A DNA stretch of 64,000 nt, from assembly GCA_900074725.1 (NCBI GenBank), contig LT598455.1, positions 497,802-561,801 of the forward strand. Direction: 5' to 3'. Positions within the stretch are counted from its first letter, which is position 1. Every line of letters begins with the position of its first letter. This stretch comes from Lachancea dasiensis (Eukaryota > Ascomycota > Saccharomycetes > Saccharomycetales > Saccharomycetaceae). This document shows positions 24,655 through 34,877 of this stretch, one piece after another. The position numbers were made by a program, and so were the translations under genes. A model generated the notes under the pieces. It saw nothing but the letters and a program-made list of their open reading frames with translations. It had not been told where the DNA came from and did no database searches.

Positions 24655-25044
24655 ATGTCTTTGTTCAGAACTCTTCAAAACCAGCCCAGGATTATCACTT
24701 TGTTCACCCACGACGTGGCCAGCAAACCCAGCTCACTGATCATGCAACAACTTCGTGCTGGGCCAACAGACAAAAAATACGAAATTGAAGTACACACCAA
24801 GTTCCCCACTTCAGACCAGCTGAGGTATATGAGTGGCATAAACAGTACATTGCTGCAATCTCAGATCCCGACGCTAGCAAATCTGATGCAAAAAGATAGC
24901 ACGTACGAGACTTTCGGCAAGGACCTAAAAGATTGTGTCGACCGTAGGCTATGGAATCCGTCTTCGGCTCTGTGGGTCGACTGGGAAAAACAGAGGCTTG
25001 GAATTGACGCCGAGAGTGTCCGAGCACTGTTGGAAAAGCTTTGA
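24655..25044 (+). CDS. FMP46: Fmp46, thioredoxin-like mitochondrial protein
   Basis: A 129-residue protein matching S. cerevisiae Fmp46 (YKR049C, 133 residues), a putative mitochondrial redox protein of thioredoxin-like fold with unknown substrate. Shared features are the start LFRTLQNQPRIITLFTHDVA, the middle TFGKDLKDCVDRRLWNP and WVDWEKQRLG near the end. No CxxC motif is present in the N-terminal half. It sits between LSM1 (YJL124C) and MTC1 (YJL123C), which adjoin each other in S. cerevisiae. A YKR gene inside a YJL run is direct evidence of pre-duplication order. Confidence 0.93.
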   Translation: MSLFRTLQNQPRIITLFTHDVASKPSSLIMQQLRAGPTDKKYEIEVHTKFPTSDQLRYMSGINSTLLQSQIPTLANLMQKDSTYETFGKDLKDCVDRRLWNPSSALWVDWEKQRLGIDAESVRALLEKL

Positions 25045-25153
25045 GTAGCCTTGAGGAGAAACCCTGATCGGGGGCTGTCTTGCCGGGCATTTCCCATGCA
25101 TACACACGAACTCTTCACTCTTTTCACACATACACCTTATAAGCTATACCGTT

Positions 25154-26488
25154 TTAAAAGCCCATTCGATCTATCACGTAATTTTGAGCCACGACTCCAA
25201 AGGCCAAGCTTAGCCCGTCCTCGACCCATTCCTTCACCCATTCGCTGGCGTCGATCTCTTCGGCAGCCTCTGTAGCCTCTGTACGCTCGCTAGCATCTTT
25301 TTTGGACTCTCTCTCTTTAATTGCGGTCTGTCTGTTACGCAATTCAGACGTGCCTTCCAGCCATTCAGCCCACCTTTGCGGGAAACCCTGGGATCTGGTG
25401 ATAGAAGTGAAGTCATTGCTGATATCCTTGAGGACAATGGTGAAGGCAAAGTTCCCAGGATGCGTTGCGTCAGTGGAGAAGATCTCCGGGCCCTTCGATT
25501 TCTCTGGAATTGCTATGGGCAGGATCGAAATAAAAACGTCTGAAATATTCTGGTCGGCGGTCGCAGCCTCCTCTGCCTCCTTGATTTCAGAACGCTGTTT
25601 AGCCAGTTCTTCTTTGGCTTTAGTGAAAAGTTTGACCGCGTTGGTCAAGTTTGCAAAGGCCAACTTTTCACCGTCAGCGAGTTTGCCCGTAAACATGTTG
25701 AGGTGTCGCTTACCATCCTGGGCAGCATCGTCTTCCTCCGTAGGACGGTCCCATTCGTCGACAAAAATGCGCACACCACCCTGAACCTGGGACCGAAGCA
25801 CGGAGTCGAACTGTTGCTCAACGTGGTAGGACAACAGCGGATAGTTGACCAAGTCGTGAACCAGGTGGACTCTGAGTACCTCGTCGGTTTCTCCCACTAC
25901 AATCCGGCTGAGATTTTTGGCTAGGGTTGAGATAGTTGCAGAGTTGAGCTTGGATGCAAGCGACGTGGTCTGTAGCTTGGATGCAATTCCCTGCTGTTCG
26001 TGGGCCAAACGATCTTTGATCTGCGTGGCCTGCTCGGCAGTCTTGCTTAGAAAACTGTTGACTGTTGCAGAGCCCGATGATGACCACCAGTTGGAGAATG
26101 AGGTTATGGGGTCATTGACAGGTTCTGATTCTTCCCCCACCTCCTCCTGAGTCGATGGCCTTCCCTCTGGTGTGGGAACGGCGCTGGCTTCGGCCTGGTT
26201 GGCACCGTCGTCGCTCGTGACCTTCGTGGTGTTTTCAGCACTGGGAACCTCCCTGTCGCTCGACTCTTTGGGAGTCCCAACTGGCTCTTGTTTTTTGCCC
26301 TTTCGCTCCTTTTTCAAACTTAGATTGCTTTGTTCGAGCTCGTCCAGGAAGTCGAGAATGCCTGTGTCGTTTTTCGAGTCGTTACTGGCATCTGTCTTAG
26401 CGTCTTTAGAGTTTCCTTTGTTCCGTTCAGGGAGAGAGTCTAGAAATTCCAAAACATCGTCAGCATCAGTAGAATTGCGGCCGCTCAT
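25154..26488 (-). CDS. MTC1: Mtc1, COPI-associated protein linked to telomere capping
   Basis: A 444-residue protein matching Mtc1 (YJL123C, about 478). Genetic studies link it to telomere capping, and it localises to early Golgi/COPI vesicles; the biochemical role is unknown. The N-terminus has the short acidic repeats VLEFLDSLPE and ILDFLDELEQ, then a polar Ser/Glu/Lys-rich linker. The folded C-terminal two thirds (from about residue 130, SFSNWWSSSGSATVNSFLSK) is alpha/beta. It is convergent with FMP46 and divergent from ALB1. Confidence 0.93.
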   Translation of the reverse strand: MSGRNSTDADDVLEFLDSLPERNKGNSKDAKTDASNDSKNDTGILDFLDELEQSNLSLKKERKGKKQEPVGTPKESSDREVPSAENTTKVTSDDGANQAEASAVPTPEGRPSTQEEVGEESEPVNDPITSFSNWWSSSGSATVNSFLSKTAEQATQIKDRLAHEQQGIASKLQTTSLASKLNSATISTLAKNLSRIVVGETDEVLRVHLVHDLVNYPLLSYHVEQQFDSVLRSQVQGGVRIFVDEWDRPTEEDDAAQDGKRHLNMFTGKLADGEKLAFANLTNAVKLFTKAKEELAKQRSEIKEAEEAATADQNISDVFISILPIAIPEKSKGPEIFSTDATHPGNFAFTIVLKDISNDFTSITRSQGFPQRWAEWLEGTSELRNRQTAIKERESKKDASERTEATEAAEEIDASEWVKEWVEDGLSLAFGVVAQNYVIDRMGF

Positions 26489-27366
26489 TGCAAATCAAAA
26501 GGAGGCAAGGTAACAATAACGGGATGTTTAAGTGCTTACAGTAAGAAAGGACCCCATATTTTGAAATGCGCCCTCAAAAAATGCTAATAAATGTCACTTC
26601 TGACGAGTGTCACGAAACTAGGTGACGGACCTACCAAAATGAGACCATCTTAATGGCTTGCGGCTAGCCAGGATCAGCACTGCTAATTGTCGAAGCTACC
26701 GGATGGGGGTGATCTGTTGCTTGTTGAAAAGCACCGAGTTGAATATTATAATCATCAGCTTTTTCTTACAATGGCACAACGTGATATTGGCGACGTCGAT
26801 AGCCCTAGAACGGTTTAAACGTGAATATGGAATCCATGGGATCCAGAGGGATAGTGGATATATGAAAATGGCTTGGTCGACCTTATTTAGTATCTAATAA
26901 TCCAACTATCCAAATTGCGAATTAAAATTGTTGGATTATCTACCAGGACCGCACGCATACTATTCCCGCCCAGATTATGTATGAATATAGATCGTGCAAC
27001 CTATAGATAAACCAAAGTTGTATTTGCAAAGAGCCATTGACAGCAGATTAAAAAAGTGCTTGAAATTTCCCAGTTTTCATACGATCCTCGGAGTATTATC
27101 GCACATGTCTATCAAGATCTTGAAGAAGCCGTTCAGCTAGTTAACTACTACTGACGCTGGCTCACCCAAGTAGAGTTTGAGGGTTCTTCATGACATTGAC
27201 GTGAATTTCCAGCGTTGTCTTCGTCTCTAATGCTTGGAATCGAAAATTTTCTAAATAGTGCAATTTGGGCCCAGCACATCTCATCTCATCGCATCGCATC
27301 GCATCTGAAAACCACACGTCAGATCTCCGCTTATCTTTGATTTGCCTTCAACAGCCATCTGAAACC
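26489..27366. other. divergent intergenic region MTC1 / ALB1
   Basis: An 878-base shared promoter region that contains the PAC/RRPE pair of ALB1 (separate entry). No gene is supported in 26500-27230. Confidence 0.5.
27241..27292 (-). promoter_or_regulatory. RRPE-like and PAC motifs upstream of ALB1
   Basis: CGAAAATTTTC at 27241-27251 (RRPE-like) is followed by ATCTCATCGC at 27283-27292, whose reverse complement GCGATGAGAT is an exact PAC. The PAC ends 74 bases before the ALB1 ATG. A run of CATCG/CATCT units (27284-27305) extends it. The arrangement is typical of ribosome-assembly genes, fitting Alb1. Confidence 0.8.
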
Positions 27367-27843
27367 ATGCCTTCCAAAAATTCTATCAACAGGCCAAAAC
27401 AGCAAATCAACCTCACTCGCAAGAGCCGCTCTTTGGCCAAGAAGAGAGATGCCATGGACAAGGCAGGTCTGCTGAGACCAGCCAGATCTGCGGAAAGCTC
27501 TAAATCTGGCCTGGCCAAATCAGTGCCTCTCGACCTCTACAAGGGAGAGGGCCTCACCGCTGGTCCCCTCACCACCAAGACCCTGTCGAAGAAGAGAGCT
27601 AAGAAAATTGAGAGAAATCTCAAGTACGCAGAACAAAGAAAACTGCTGGTAGATGTACAGAAAAACATGGAAGACGGTATGGAGCTCGACTCTGTTAGTG
27701 CCGCAGAAACTGCTCCGGCCGCCAAGAGCAATCTAGAACGTGTGAAAGCAGCATTTTTCCAGGCCATGGAGGACACCACTAGCCATGCCCTAACGCTGGA
27801 GCCCGGTTCTGGAACCACCCTGGGCGGTCCCTTCTTCCCATGA
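27367..27843 (+). CDS. ALB1: Alb1, shuttling 60S pre-ribosome export factor
   Basis: A 158-residue basic protein that travels with the pre-60S particle together with Arx1. The N-terminus MPSKNSINRPKQQINLTRK, the middle TLSKKRAKKIERNLKYAEQR and the last residues GTTLGGPFFP match S. cerevisiae Alb1 (YJL122W, about 175). The open frame extends upstream to 27265, but the ATG at 27367 is the family start. The intervening loop is shorter than in S. cerevisiae. PAC and RRPE motifs lie just upstream. Confidence 0.97.
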   Translation: MPSKNSINRPKQQINLTRKSRSLAKKRDAMDKAGLLRPARSAESSKSGLAKSVPLDLYKGEGLTAGPLTTKTLSKKRAKKIERNLKYAEQRKLLVDVQKNMEDGMELDSVSAAETAPAAKSNLERVKAAFFQAMEDTTSHALTLEPGSGTTLGGPFFP

Positions 27844-27930
27844 ATTGCGCATCTCATACCAATCTCTATTCAGCTGCATCCTTCACTGTATATTAAATCG
27901 ACACTCAGAATCCAAATATTTTGTACATTC

Positions 27931-27969
27931 TATATTTGTATATGTATATATATGTATATGTATATATAT
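27931..27969. terminator. TATATA/TATATG-rich 3'-end region between ALB1 and RPE1
   Basis: An alternating TATATG/TATATA microsatellite lies in the 153-base gap between the convergent genes ALB1 and RPE1. In yeast such TAYRTA repeats act as efficiency elements for 3'-end formation and would serve both strands. Confidence 0.55.
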
Positions 27970-27996
27970 GAAAGGCTCTCTTTCACCCCTCGAAGA

Positions 27997-28707
27997 TCAA
28001 CCAAGCAAGCCCCTGGCCTCTAGATTGGTGGAAACCTCTTGTTTCAAATACGAAATCACATCTGCGGTGTCTGCCGCTGTGAAGACGCTAGTGCCGGCCA
28101 CGATCACGTTGGCTCCGGCCTTGGCGGCGTGTGGAATTGTTTCCTTGCCGAGTCCGCCGTCCACCTGGATGTTCATATGTGGAAACTTGTTTCTGAGCGC
28201 TTCAACTTTGGGCATCATGTCGATCATGAACTTTTGGCCGCCAAATCCTGGTTCCACGGTCATAACAAGCGCCATATCCAAATGAGGGCCCAGCTCATAT
28301 AATACATCTACAGGAGTACCGGGCTTGATGGCACACGCTGCTTTCATATTGTGGGATCTGATAAGCTTGACCAGGGCCAGAGGGTCTTCGGTAGCTTCGT
28401 AGTGGAACGTGAACTGATCAGCACCACATTTGGCAAAATCCGCGACCCATCTCTCTGGCGACTCGACCATCATGTGGCAGTCAAAAAAAGCCTTGGGCTT
28501 GGGGGAAGTGGTATCGCCGACTCTGGGGACCGCCTTACGCAAACTTGCGACGATGGGTTGGCCCAGCGTGATGTTAGGGACAAAATGTCCGTCCATAACG
28601 TCAATGTGTAACCAGTCTGCACCGGCATTGATCACTTTGTGGCAGCCGCATTCCAGATTCGCAAAGTCAGAAGCAAGAATGCTTGGGGCAACAATTGGCT
28701 TGACCAT
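27997..28707 (-). CDS. RPE1: Rpe1, ribulose-5-phosphate 3-epimerase
   Basis: A 236-residue TIM-barrel enzyme that interconverts ribulose 5-phosphate and xylulose 5-phosphate in the non-oxidative pentose phosphate pathway. Visible family motifs are [12 protein letters not shown] at the start, [15 protein letters not shown] (metal ligands His and Asp), [18 protein letters not shown] and IQVDGGLG (second catalytic Asp). Length equals the usual ~238. It is YJL121C in synteny and convergent with ALB1. Confidence 0.98.
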   Translation of the reverse strand: MVKPIVAPSILASDFANLECGCHKVINAGADWLHIDVMDGHFVPNITLGQPIVASLRKAVPRVGDTTSPKPKAFFDCHMMVESPERWVADFAKCGADQFTFHYEATEDPLALVKLIRSHNMKAACAIKPGTPVDVLYELGPHLDMALVMTVEPGFGGQKFMIDMMPKVEALRNKFPHMNIQVDGGLGKETIPHAAKAGANVIVAGTSVFTAADTADVISYLKQEVSTNLEARGLLG

Positions 28708-28966
28708 ATCTGCCTTGGTACCTGTTATCTGCCTGGGGTTGACGATGAAGGATATATAAGTTCCGTTTTTATGTCAAGGAAGCACACTTCAAATAAAAGA
28801 CGGTTCACTGTTTACGACTAACTAAAAGCTAACACGACAAGGATTATGTATCAACTGGCAGATATGTCGCCTCTGTGCTACTGCATATAATCTAGAGTGG
28901 TGTACAATCCTAAGCTAAGGTGCTCATGCTCACCATCGGTATATGGAATTATCTCTTAGGAAGAGT

Positions 28967-28973
28967 AAAAAAA
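28967..28973 (-). terminator. Pol III terminator of tRNA-Tyr
   Basis: Seven consecutive T on the minus strand lie one base beyond the tRNA 3' end; this is the standard RNA polymerase III stop signal. Confidence 0.85.
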
Positions 28974-28974
28974 G

Positions 28975-29060
28975 TCTCCCGGGGGCGATTCGAACGCCCG
29001 ATATCAAGATTTCGTGTTAAATTACAGTCTTGCGCCTTAAACCAACTTGGCCACCGAGAG
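28975..29060 (-). tRNA. tRNA-Tyr (GUA) with 11-nt intron
   Basis: The 86-base gene folds as a cloverleaf with acceptor CTCTCGG paired to CCGGGAG and discriminator A. The anticodon stem is CAAGA/TCTTG and the anticodon GTA lies at 29023-29025. An intron of 11 bases (29011-29021) starts one base after the anticodon, as in S. cerevisiae tRNA-Tyr, whose intron is 14 bases. The mature length is 75 plus CCA. The T-loop reads GTTCGAATC. A run of seven T in the transcript sense (28967-28973) follows as the Pol III terminator. Confidence 0.97.
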
Positions 29061-30667
29061 CACGATATCACCGTAACACATCAGTGTATGTTTTGATCTG
29101 TTGGAAAACGCAGAAAGATGAATAATGACAGGACTTGGGTCAGAGACTATTCAGGGAGTCCGCGTAGCCATGAGGCAAGCTCAATTGGCTTAACTGATGT
29201 AAAGTCAAATCAGGAGGAGCAAGGCAGGACAAATAGGCGGTAAGCAGGACAACGTGAAGACATGATGAACTAATACAATAAGATAGATATGATGAAATAA
29301 TACAGTAAGATAGATATGATGAAACTTGAGTATCAAAGAAATATTGAGCAGTGATATATATAAAGTATACGAAAGAATGACAGGATTAAAAACAGAATAA
29401 CAAGGTGTTCAGATCAATGAACGGAGGGTCATACTGGTTCAGAAGCACTTAGCCCAGCTAAAACCGTAAAATGGCCCCAGTGTAGCAGCAGCCAGCGTCG
29501 AAGAGATTATTTTAATGTACGTATGGTCCCCCAAAGGAGTACTAGTCTCTATGCTCCAAGACTTTGCGAGAGAAATCGCATGGTAGTGGTGGATTTTGCT
29601 TGAAGTATTCTTGAGCGGGTGGCTTGAAAGCTAATTGCGGCGCTACCAATTGATATGGCTAATCCTTTGTCCAAGATCAGAAGAGCCGGTACCTCCTTGC
29701 ATTTCATCTGTTAAGCTCTTTGTTGAACCTAGCGGATTGCAGTGTTTTGGTACTATCTGGACAGGGTCGAGTTGCATGTCAGGAAATATCAGCGTAGTGT
29801 CAGTATAGTACGAAGTGATACAGACACGTTAGTAGGACAGGAATGCTCGAGGTGAATAGACTACCAAGGGGATCCAGGGAACCAGCAATTGCACAGAGAC
29901 ACCCTGGCCGGTCATTTCAATCATCCGGTCCTACCTGTTCGCAGAAATTAATGTAAATGCCGGCTATATGACCCAGGTTTGCACCAGATTTTGTAGCAGA
30001 AATAGTCACGGAAAGACGGTCAGAATTTGCTTTTTTAACTTCACGCTTCGCTTCATAAACTCCAGATTTAATGCCAAAAATTACTCAAAATATATATATG
30101 CAAAATGTCTATCGATATATCTAACGAGCAGCTTGGCAGGCCTACTACTGCTAACGCCGACTCCTCCCAAGTACTGTATTCCTGATACTGCGGTCCAAAA
30201 CCCTGCAGCAAAATCTTCGTTGTTGCCATATTTCAAAGCCCGTCCCTCCTCGTATTATCAAACCCATCACTGAAATTCACATCAAAGCGTCCATGCGACT
30301 TGTGAAGCACGGAAAACAAAAAACACAACATCAACTAAATTTGGTAAGCCCAGTCGATTACAAAACGCTAAAAGAAGTAGAGAAACCCTGAATTGAAGTG
30401 AATTGTTGATCGTTATCGCTATGCACGACCATGCTCTCTCCATCGTAGGCCCTCGTTCAAGCAGAAGCATCAACGGCTAGAGCACCCTCCCAGCTCTACT
30501 TCGCAAAATCCTGCTTGTCCAATGGACTCTCCTGTGTCGCACCTTCCACTCCACTTAGAGCATCCTTTTTTTCTTTTATTGTTTCTCAGGCCATGAATTA
30601 TAAATTTTGACTTCCACATCATCACTCTTTAGGAACCTTCTCAAAACTGCAATAATCGACAAGTAAC
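29061..30667. other. 1.6-kb intergenic region upstream of NAP1, beside tRNA-Tyr
   Basis: Gene-free DNA between tRNA-Tyr and NAP1. It holds a TGTTGGAA starting at 29099, 38 bases upstream of the tRNA gene, where yeast Ty-type elements tend to insert; no matching end was found, so an old LTR remnant is only a possibility. It also holds a 27-bp tandem repeat (separate entry) and the NAP1 promoter. No credible ORF. Confidence 0.4.
29264..29323. repeat. 27-bp tandem repeat, two copies plus partial third
   Basis: Two adjacent 27-base units, 29264-29290 and 29291-29317, differ at two positions. Each begins GATGAA and ends TAAGATAGATAT. A partial third GATGAA follows at 29318. Function unknown. Confidence 0.8.
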
Positions 30668-31996
30668 ATGTCTAAGCCTATCAAGACCACGTCGGCCAAG
30701 ATCGACGGTGCGCCAACTCCGCATAATACTCCGTCAAGCGTTTTGGCCAGCTCTTTTTTGAAGAATGGCAACCCTACTCGTGCAGTTCCACAAACAATTC
30801 ATGAAGAGGATATCACTTCCGCTCTAGCCAAGAATCCGCAGCTTTTGGCCTCCATCCAGGATAAACTCGGAAACCTGGTGGGCCAAGACAGCGGCTACAT
30901 CTCATCTCTCCCACTCGCGGTTAGAGAGCGTATCTACGCTTTGAAAAAGCTGCAACAAGACTTGTTTGAATTGGAAAAGGACTTCCAACTGGAAATGTTT
31001 GCACTGGAAGAAAAGTACTTGCAGAAATATGCCCCCGTTCACAAACGGCGCCATGAAATAGTCACAGGAAAACAAGAGCCAACCGCCAGAGAAATCGAAA
31101 TCGGGAAACAAGTTGAGGACGATTTGGATACTTTGACTGAAGAACCGGAGGAAGAGCAAGAGGGGGATGAGGAAGAAAAAATCACCGGCATTCCCTCTTT
31201 CTGGCTAACCGCCTTCGAAAACCTTCCAATGGTCTCCCAGACTGTCACTAGCGTCGATGCTGAGGTGCTGGAGTTTTTGACCGACGTCAGACTCGAGTAT
31301 CTAACAGAAGGCAAACCGGGCTTCAAACTTACTTTCTATTTTGACACTGAAAACCCGTTTTTCAGCAATGCACAACTGAGCAAAACTTACTACTACCAGT
31401 CGGAACTGGGATACTCTGGTGACTTTATCTACGACCATGCCGAAGGCTGTGACATCCAATGGGCGGACAACGAGTCCAACGTCACCGTGTCGGTGGAAAA
31501 ACGCAAACAGCGCAATAAGACCACGAAGCAAGTGCGCACCATCGAGAAGATCACCCCCGTGGAATCCTTTTTCAACTTCTTCGACCCTCCAAAACTGCCC
31601 ACCAAGGGTGGCAAGTCGCTGCCAGGTGCTTCCGATAATGAAGCTGACGACGACGACGACGACGACGAAGAAGAAGAAGAAGACCCAGAAGAGGTGGCCG
31701 AACTCGAGTCCCGTCTGGCACTAGACTACGCAATCGGCGAGGAATTCAAGGACAAGCTTGTCCCTCGTGCCGTGGACTGGTTCACAGGCGCTGCCATTGA
31801 ATTTGAATATGACGCAGACCAGATCGACGATGAAGAGGACGACGAAGATGACGAGTTCGACTCTGAAGAAGAGGACGACGATGACGACCAGGAAGGAGAC
31901 GACGGCGAAGACTCGGGCGATGAAAGCGAACCCAACGATTTCAAGCAGCCCGGTAACAATGCCAAGGAGCAGCCTCCAGAGTGCAAACAGGCTTAA
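30668..31996 (+). CDS. NAP1: Nap1, histone H2A-H2B chaperone
   Basis: A 442-residue nucleosome assembly protein that carries H2A-H2B, shuttles between cytoplasm and nucleus, and in yeast also binds the mitotic cyclin Clb2. The order is a disordered N-terminus (1-65), the long dimerisation helix (about 85-140, YALKKLQQDLFELEKDFQLE), a short acidic stretch (about 155-172) and the NAP fold to about 365, including GIPSFWLTAFENLPM. A very acidic C-terminal tail ends the protein. An internal acidic patch is coded by GAC(7)GAA(5). S. cerevisiae Nap1 (YKR048C) has 417 residues; the extra length is in acidic parts. Confidence 0.98.
   Translation: MSKPIKTTSAKIDGAPTPHNTPSSVLASSFLKNGNPTRAVPQTIHEEDITSALAKNPQLLASIQDKLGNLVGQDSGYISSLPLAVRERIYALKKLQQDLFELEKDFQLEMFALEEKYLQKYAPVHKRRHEIVTGKQEPTAREIEIGKQVEDDLDTLTEEPEEEQEGDEEEKITGIPSFWLTAFENLPMVSQTVTSVDAEVLEFLTDVRLEYLTEGKPGFKLTFYFDTENPFFSNAQLSKTYYYQSELGYSGDFIYDHAEGCDIQWADNESNVTVSVEKRKQRNKTTKQVRTIEKITPVESFFNFFDPPKLPTKGGKSLPGASDNEADDDDDDDEEEEEDPEEVAELESRLALDYAIGEEFKDKLVPRAVDWFTGAAIEFEYDADQIDDEEDDEDDEFDSEEEDDDDDQEGDDGEDSGDESEPNDFKQPGNNAKEQPPECKQA
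31646..31681 (+). repeat. GAC(7)GAA(5) trinucleotide tract inside NAP1
   Basis: Seven GAC codons followed directly by five GAA codons code for seven Asp and five Glu. The tract is a perfect in-frame microsatellite and likely varies in length between strains. Confidence 0.9.
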
Positions 31997-32527
31997 ATGT
32001 GCTCGTCGCCATACTCATAGATGTACTGGCGCTCCACATGGCAGAATCCTTTGTCCTGTGGATCGTTGCTTACGAACGACTTGCTCATCGCTGCCAGCAA
32101 TTTCTTGGTGTCATTTATCCCTTAAATATTGAAGATGAAAATTGAGAAGGCGTATAATATACGTATATATATAAGGCCCCTGAGAAGAGGGAACCTATGT
32201 TTCGTCTGAAGACGTTAAGACTACCAAAGCAGTTTTGACATTATAAGGAGAATTATCCACCTATTTCGATATTCATATTGGAATTAACGGACCTAACATT
32301 ATAAAAAGCGGCATTTCCTAAATTTTACTAGCGCGCACGACAAGGAGCAACACGGTCCTTGAGAATATTGTCCAAGAGAGCACTACAAAAGTTTTTTTAG
32401 TGGTCTAGGATCTCTTCTAACTTATTAGCTGACAAACATATTAGGCCCCGCAGCTTTGGACTGCTATTTCGAAACCCTTGCCACTGTGCTGGACGACGCC
32501 CCTGATAGAACGCTTTCTGAATACACG
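31997..32527. other. intergenic NAP1 / PLN1
   Basis: 531 bases. It contains TATATA-type 3'-end elements at 32153-32174 and the PLN1 promoter. The frame of PLN1 stays open upstream to 32456 but only from a TTG codon. Confidence 0.5.
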
Positions 32528-33481
32528 ATGAGCAGTAGCAACAGCGTGAAGGTCGTGGTGGACAAAGACACAGTTTCGAAATTTGCGTCGTGCCAGTCGG
32601 CTACCCTGAACCACCTCAACAAATACGACGGTCTGACGAATGCGCTGAACTTCCTGCTGTCGTACTCGGTGGTGTCTGGCGCTATTTCAGCGGTTTTGAC
32701 GGTGCTGTACCGAGCGAAAGTGGTACTGGTAGAGTCGCCAAAGTCCCCGCCAGTGGTGAAAAAAAGCTACCAGCTAGGTGTCTCTGGCCTGCACAAAGTT
32801 GATGAATGGTTCAACTTGCTGGTGCTCCGCGAGGGTCTGGACGCCTTTTTGGGGCAGTACCACTCGCACAGCGGCAAGCCGGGTTTGTGGGTGCTTCTAT
32901 ACCTCGTGGACTACGTCGCCAACGTGTCTAACCTGATACTGAAGGAACTGGTGGTTAAACCTCTTCATCTGGGAAAGGCGTCTACTCCTAGCGAGGTGGC
33001 CCATGAAATTGAGGTTAACGGTGTTTCCGGCCATTCGGACGCGGAAAGTTTACCTCACATAAAGGAGTTGGCTGGAACCACCAGATCTCTAAGCCATGAA
33101 CTTCAATCGAAGTTACAATCAGACTATATCGGCCCCACCAAAAGCAAGTTGCAGCAAGGATACATTGACCCTACCAAGGATAGAATCAGCGAGACCCGCG
33201 ACTACGTGACCGGAAAATATGGGGAGCTCATCAAGCCTACGTACGATGCTGCATACCAAACAGTTTCTGAAAAATATGAGGGCAACTTGAGCAAATCCGA
33301 AAGTATTCCCAGAGCGCTTGTTTCTACTGGCGTTGATCTCGGCCACCTGACCTTTGACAAGCTTAAGGCTGGGGTCACCAACGGGGCTGAAAAAGCTGAG
33401 CCCAAAGCCAAGGACATCGCCACGGAAATTAGTGACACTGCCACTTCCGTGTTGAGAAGCACTGAAAATCTAGTCACCTAA
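32528..33481 (+). CDS. PLN1: Pln1/Pet10, perilipin-like lipid-droplet protein
   Basis: A 317-residue protein similar to S. cerevisiae Pet10/Pln1 (YKR046C, 283 residues), which coats early lipid droplets and stabilises triacylglycerol stores. It has a moderately hydrophobic N-terminal half with a Gly/Val-rich segment (LLSYSVVSGAISAVLTVLYR). The C-terminal half carries amphipathic 11-residue-type repeats, seen in repeated SDYIGPTKSKLQQGYIDPTK-like units and in DLGHLTFDKLKAGVTNGAEK. The first in-frame ATG is at 32528. It follows NAP1 as in the YKR048-YKR046 order. Confidence 0.88.
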   Translation: MSSSNSVKVVVDKDTVSKFASCQSATLNHLNKYDGLTNALNFLLSYSVVSGAISAVLTVLYRAKVVLVESPKSPPVVKKSYQLGVSGLHKVDEWFNLLVLREGLDAFLGQYHSHSGKPGLWVLLYLVDYVANVSNLILKELVVKPLHLGKASTPSEVAHEIEVNGVSGHSDAESLPHIKELAGTTRSLSHELQSKLQSDYIGPTKSKLQQGYIDPTKDRISETRDYVTGKYGELIKPTYDAAYQTVSEKYEGNLSKSESIPRALVSTGVDLGHLTFDKLKAGVTNGAEKAEPKAKDIATEISDTATSVLRSTENLVT

Positions 33482-34373
33482 ATGTTATAGAGTATTCCTT
33501 TTTTTTTTTTTTTTCTGGGTGCGCTTTGCAGCTCTAAAGCCACTACGTGGCTTGTGGTTATAGATGTCGAGGTCCAAACTTCGGCCTCACTGCATCCTGC
33601 CCTCCTCGCTTTTTTGCATGCACTGTTTACAACGCGATGCTTCTCTTGACGAACACTACAGCCATGCTGTGGCGGTTCGTGTGTTTTCTATGCGGTTCAC
33701 GATCGGAACCCTTTCAATACATTCTCCGGCGTTATGTTTTGCTATAAATCCTAATCTACTTTTTAACATTCTTTAACAAATCTAACATTGTATGTCTCGA
33801 TCTTAACAATGCGTAGATTGTAACAGTTTGTACTGTGCTATCTGGCGAAGTCAAAATAGTAGTTAGCAAGATCGGTAGGTCTTGGCAGCGCATGTTTTTA
33901 CCATTCACAACAGTGAACATCCACGTCCGGGTAGGAATACCTTGGGCTCAAAACCAATGCTCCTCTTTTGTCCTTACATATTTGAGATAGTCAATGGGCC
34001 TTTATCAAGTAGTATATGTGCTATCGATTACAGGCGGCATCGGTAAGCGTCAATAGCTCCATCGAGTGTCGGAATAGTACGTAGTGATCTAGTGATGCTT
34101 ATAAGTAGTGCACGTAAATGACAGAATTAATACTGTATACTACCAGAATTCCCAACACGCGGAGGATGTTATCAGGCCATCATGATAATGGCTTCCAGGG
34201 TATGATTTAAGTGGTCGAACTTTATAATCAAACAGCTTTCTCGGGTTAACGAAGACTAACAGGAAGTGGCAGAACGGAAACGTAAGATTTCGGTGTGGGT
34301 GAAACGTATAATTCAACCAAACAAAGATCAGCATTTTGGAAACAACGCCGCTGATACTACCCACTCTACAACT
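33482..34373. other. intergenic PLN1 / YKR045C-like
   Basis: 892 bases without a supported gene. A T16 run at 33499-33514 lies just after the PLN1 stop. The frame of the next gene is open back to 34266 but only from GTG. Confidence 0.5.
33499..33514 (+). repeat. poly-T tract (16)
   Basis: Sixteen uninterrupted T, 17 bases after the PLN1 stop codon; a homopolymer prone to length change. Confidence 0.9.
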
Positions 34374-34877
34374 ATGAAAAGTCTACACTCGCCGTCAGCT
34401 GTAACCGGCTCCAATTCGCAGCGGCATAAAAGATCCGTGGCCCATCGTAACTCCAGGGCTAGAAAGCTGACAGCAACGACAGGAACCGCCGCAGGCTACG
34501 AGGAAGTGGCTCCTCAAAAGCAAGATCCCCAACCCCGTTCCGTAGTCTGGGATAAGTCCGTGATCAAGGACGATCCACTACCTAGCGGCATGAGACTGGA
34601 TTTTGACCAGAACCATGATAACGCCAGCACCGCTCCGTTGATATCCCACTGTTCGTCGTCTGCAAAATCTTCAGTTTTTTCCGACGTAACATCGTTGCAG
34701 TCTACGAGGGCAACGGTTCTCTCAAATAAAACTATGGACACAAACTCCAGCACTGTTGGTATACCGCCTGCCAGTATTCTGGATCGATCTAGGCAAGCTG
34801 GTGCCCCGTCCATTTTTTCGATAGCTACCACTCACCAGACTTCACAGGCTAACAGCGTACGACAGTTCTCGCTATAG
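34374..34877 (+). CDS. small polar protein, likely YKR045C orthologue
   Basis: A 167-residue protein rich in Ser, Thr and Arg with no membrane segment. A basic stretch RHKRSVAHRNSRARK lies near the N-terminus. The conserved-looking core is RSVVWDKSVIKDDPLPSGMR. The C-terminal part is Ser/Thr-rich and ends in VRQFSL. I do not recognise it by sequence. The call rests on its place between PLN1 (YKR046C) and UIP5 (YKR044W), where S. cerevisiae has the uncharacterised 183-residue YKR045C. The first ATG in frame is at 34374. Function unknown. Confidence 0.6.
   Translation: MKSLHSPSAVTGSNSQRHKRSVAHRNSRARKLTATTGTAAGYEEVAPQKQDPQPRSVVWDKSVIKDDPLPSGMRLDFDQNHDNASTAPLISHCSSSAKSSVFSDVTSLQSTRATVLSNKTMDTNSSTVGIPPASILDRSRQAGAPSIFSIATTHQTSQANSVRQFSL

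Noticed and set aside
29968-30273. 101-codon plus-strand ORF upstream of NAP1
   Set aside because: No motif or family resemblance; probable chance frame in AT-rich promoter DNA.
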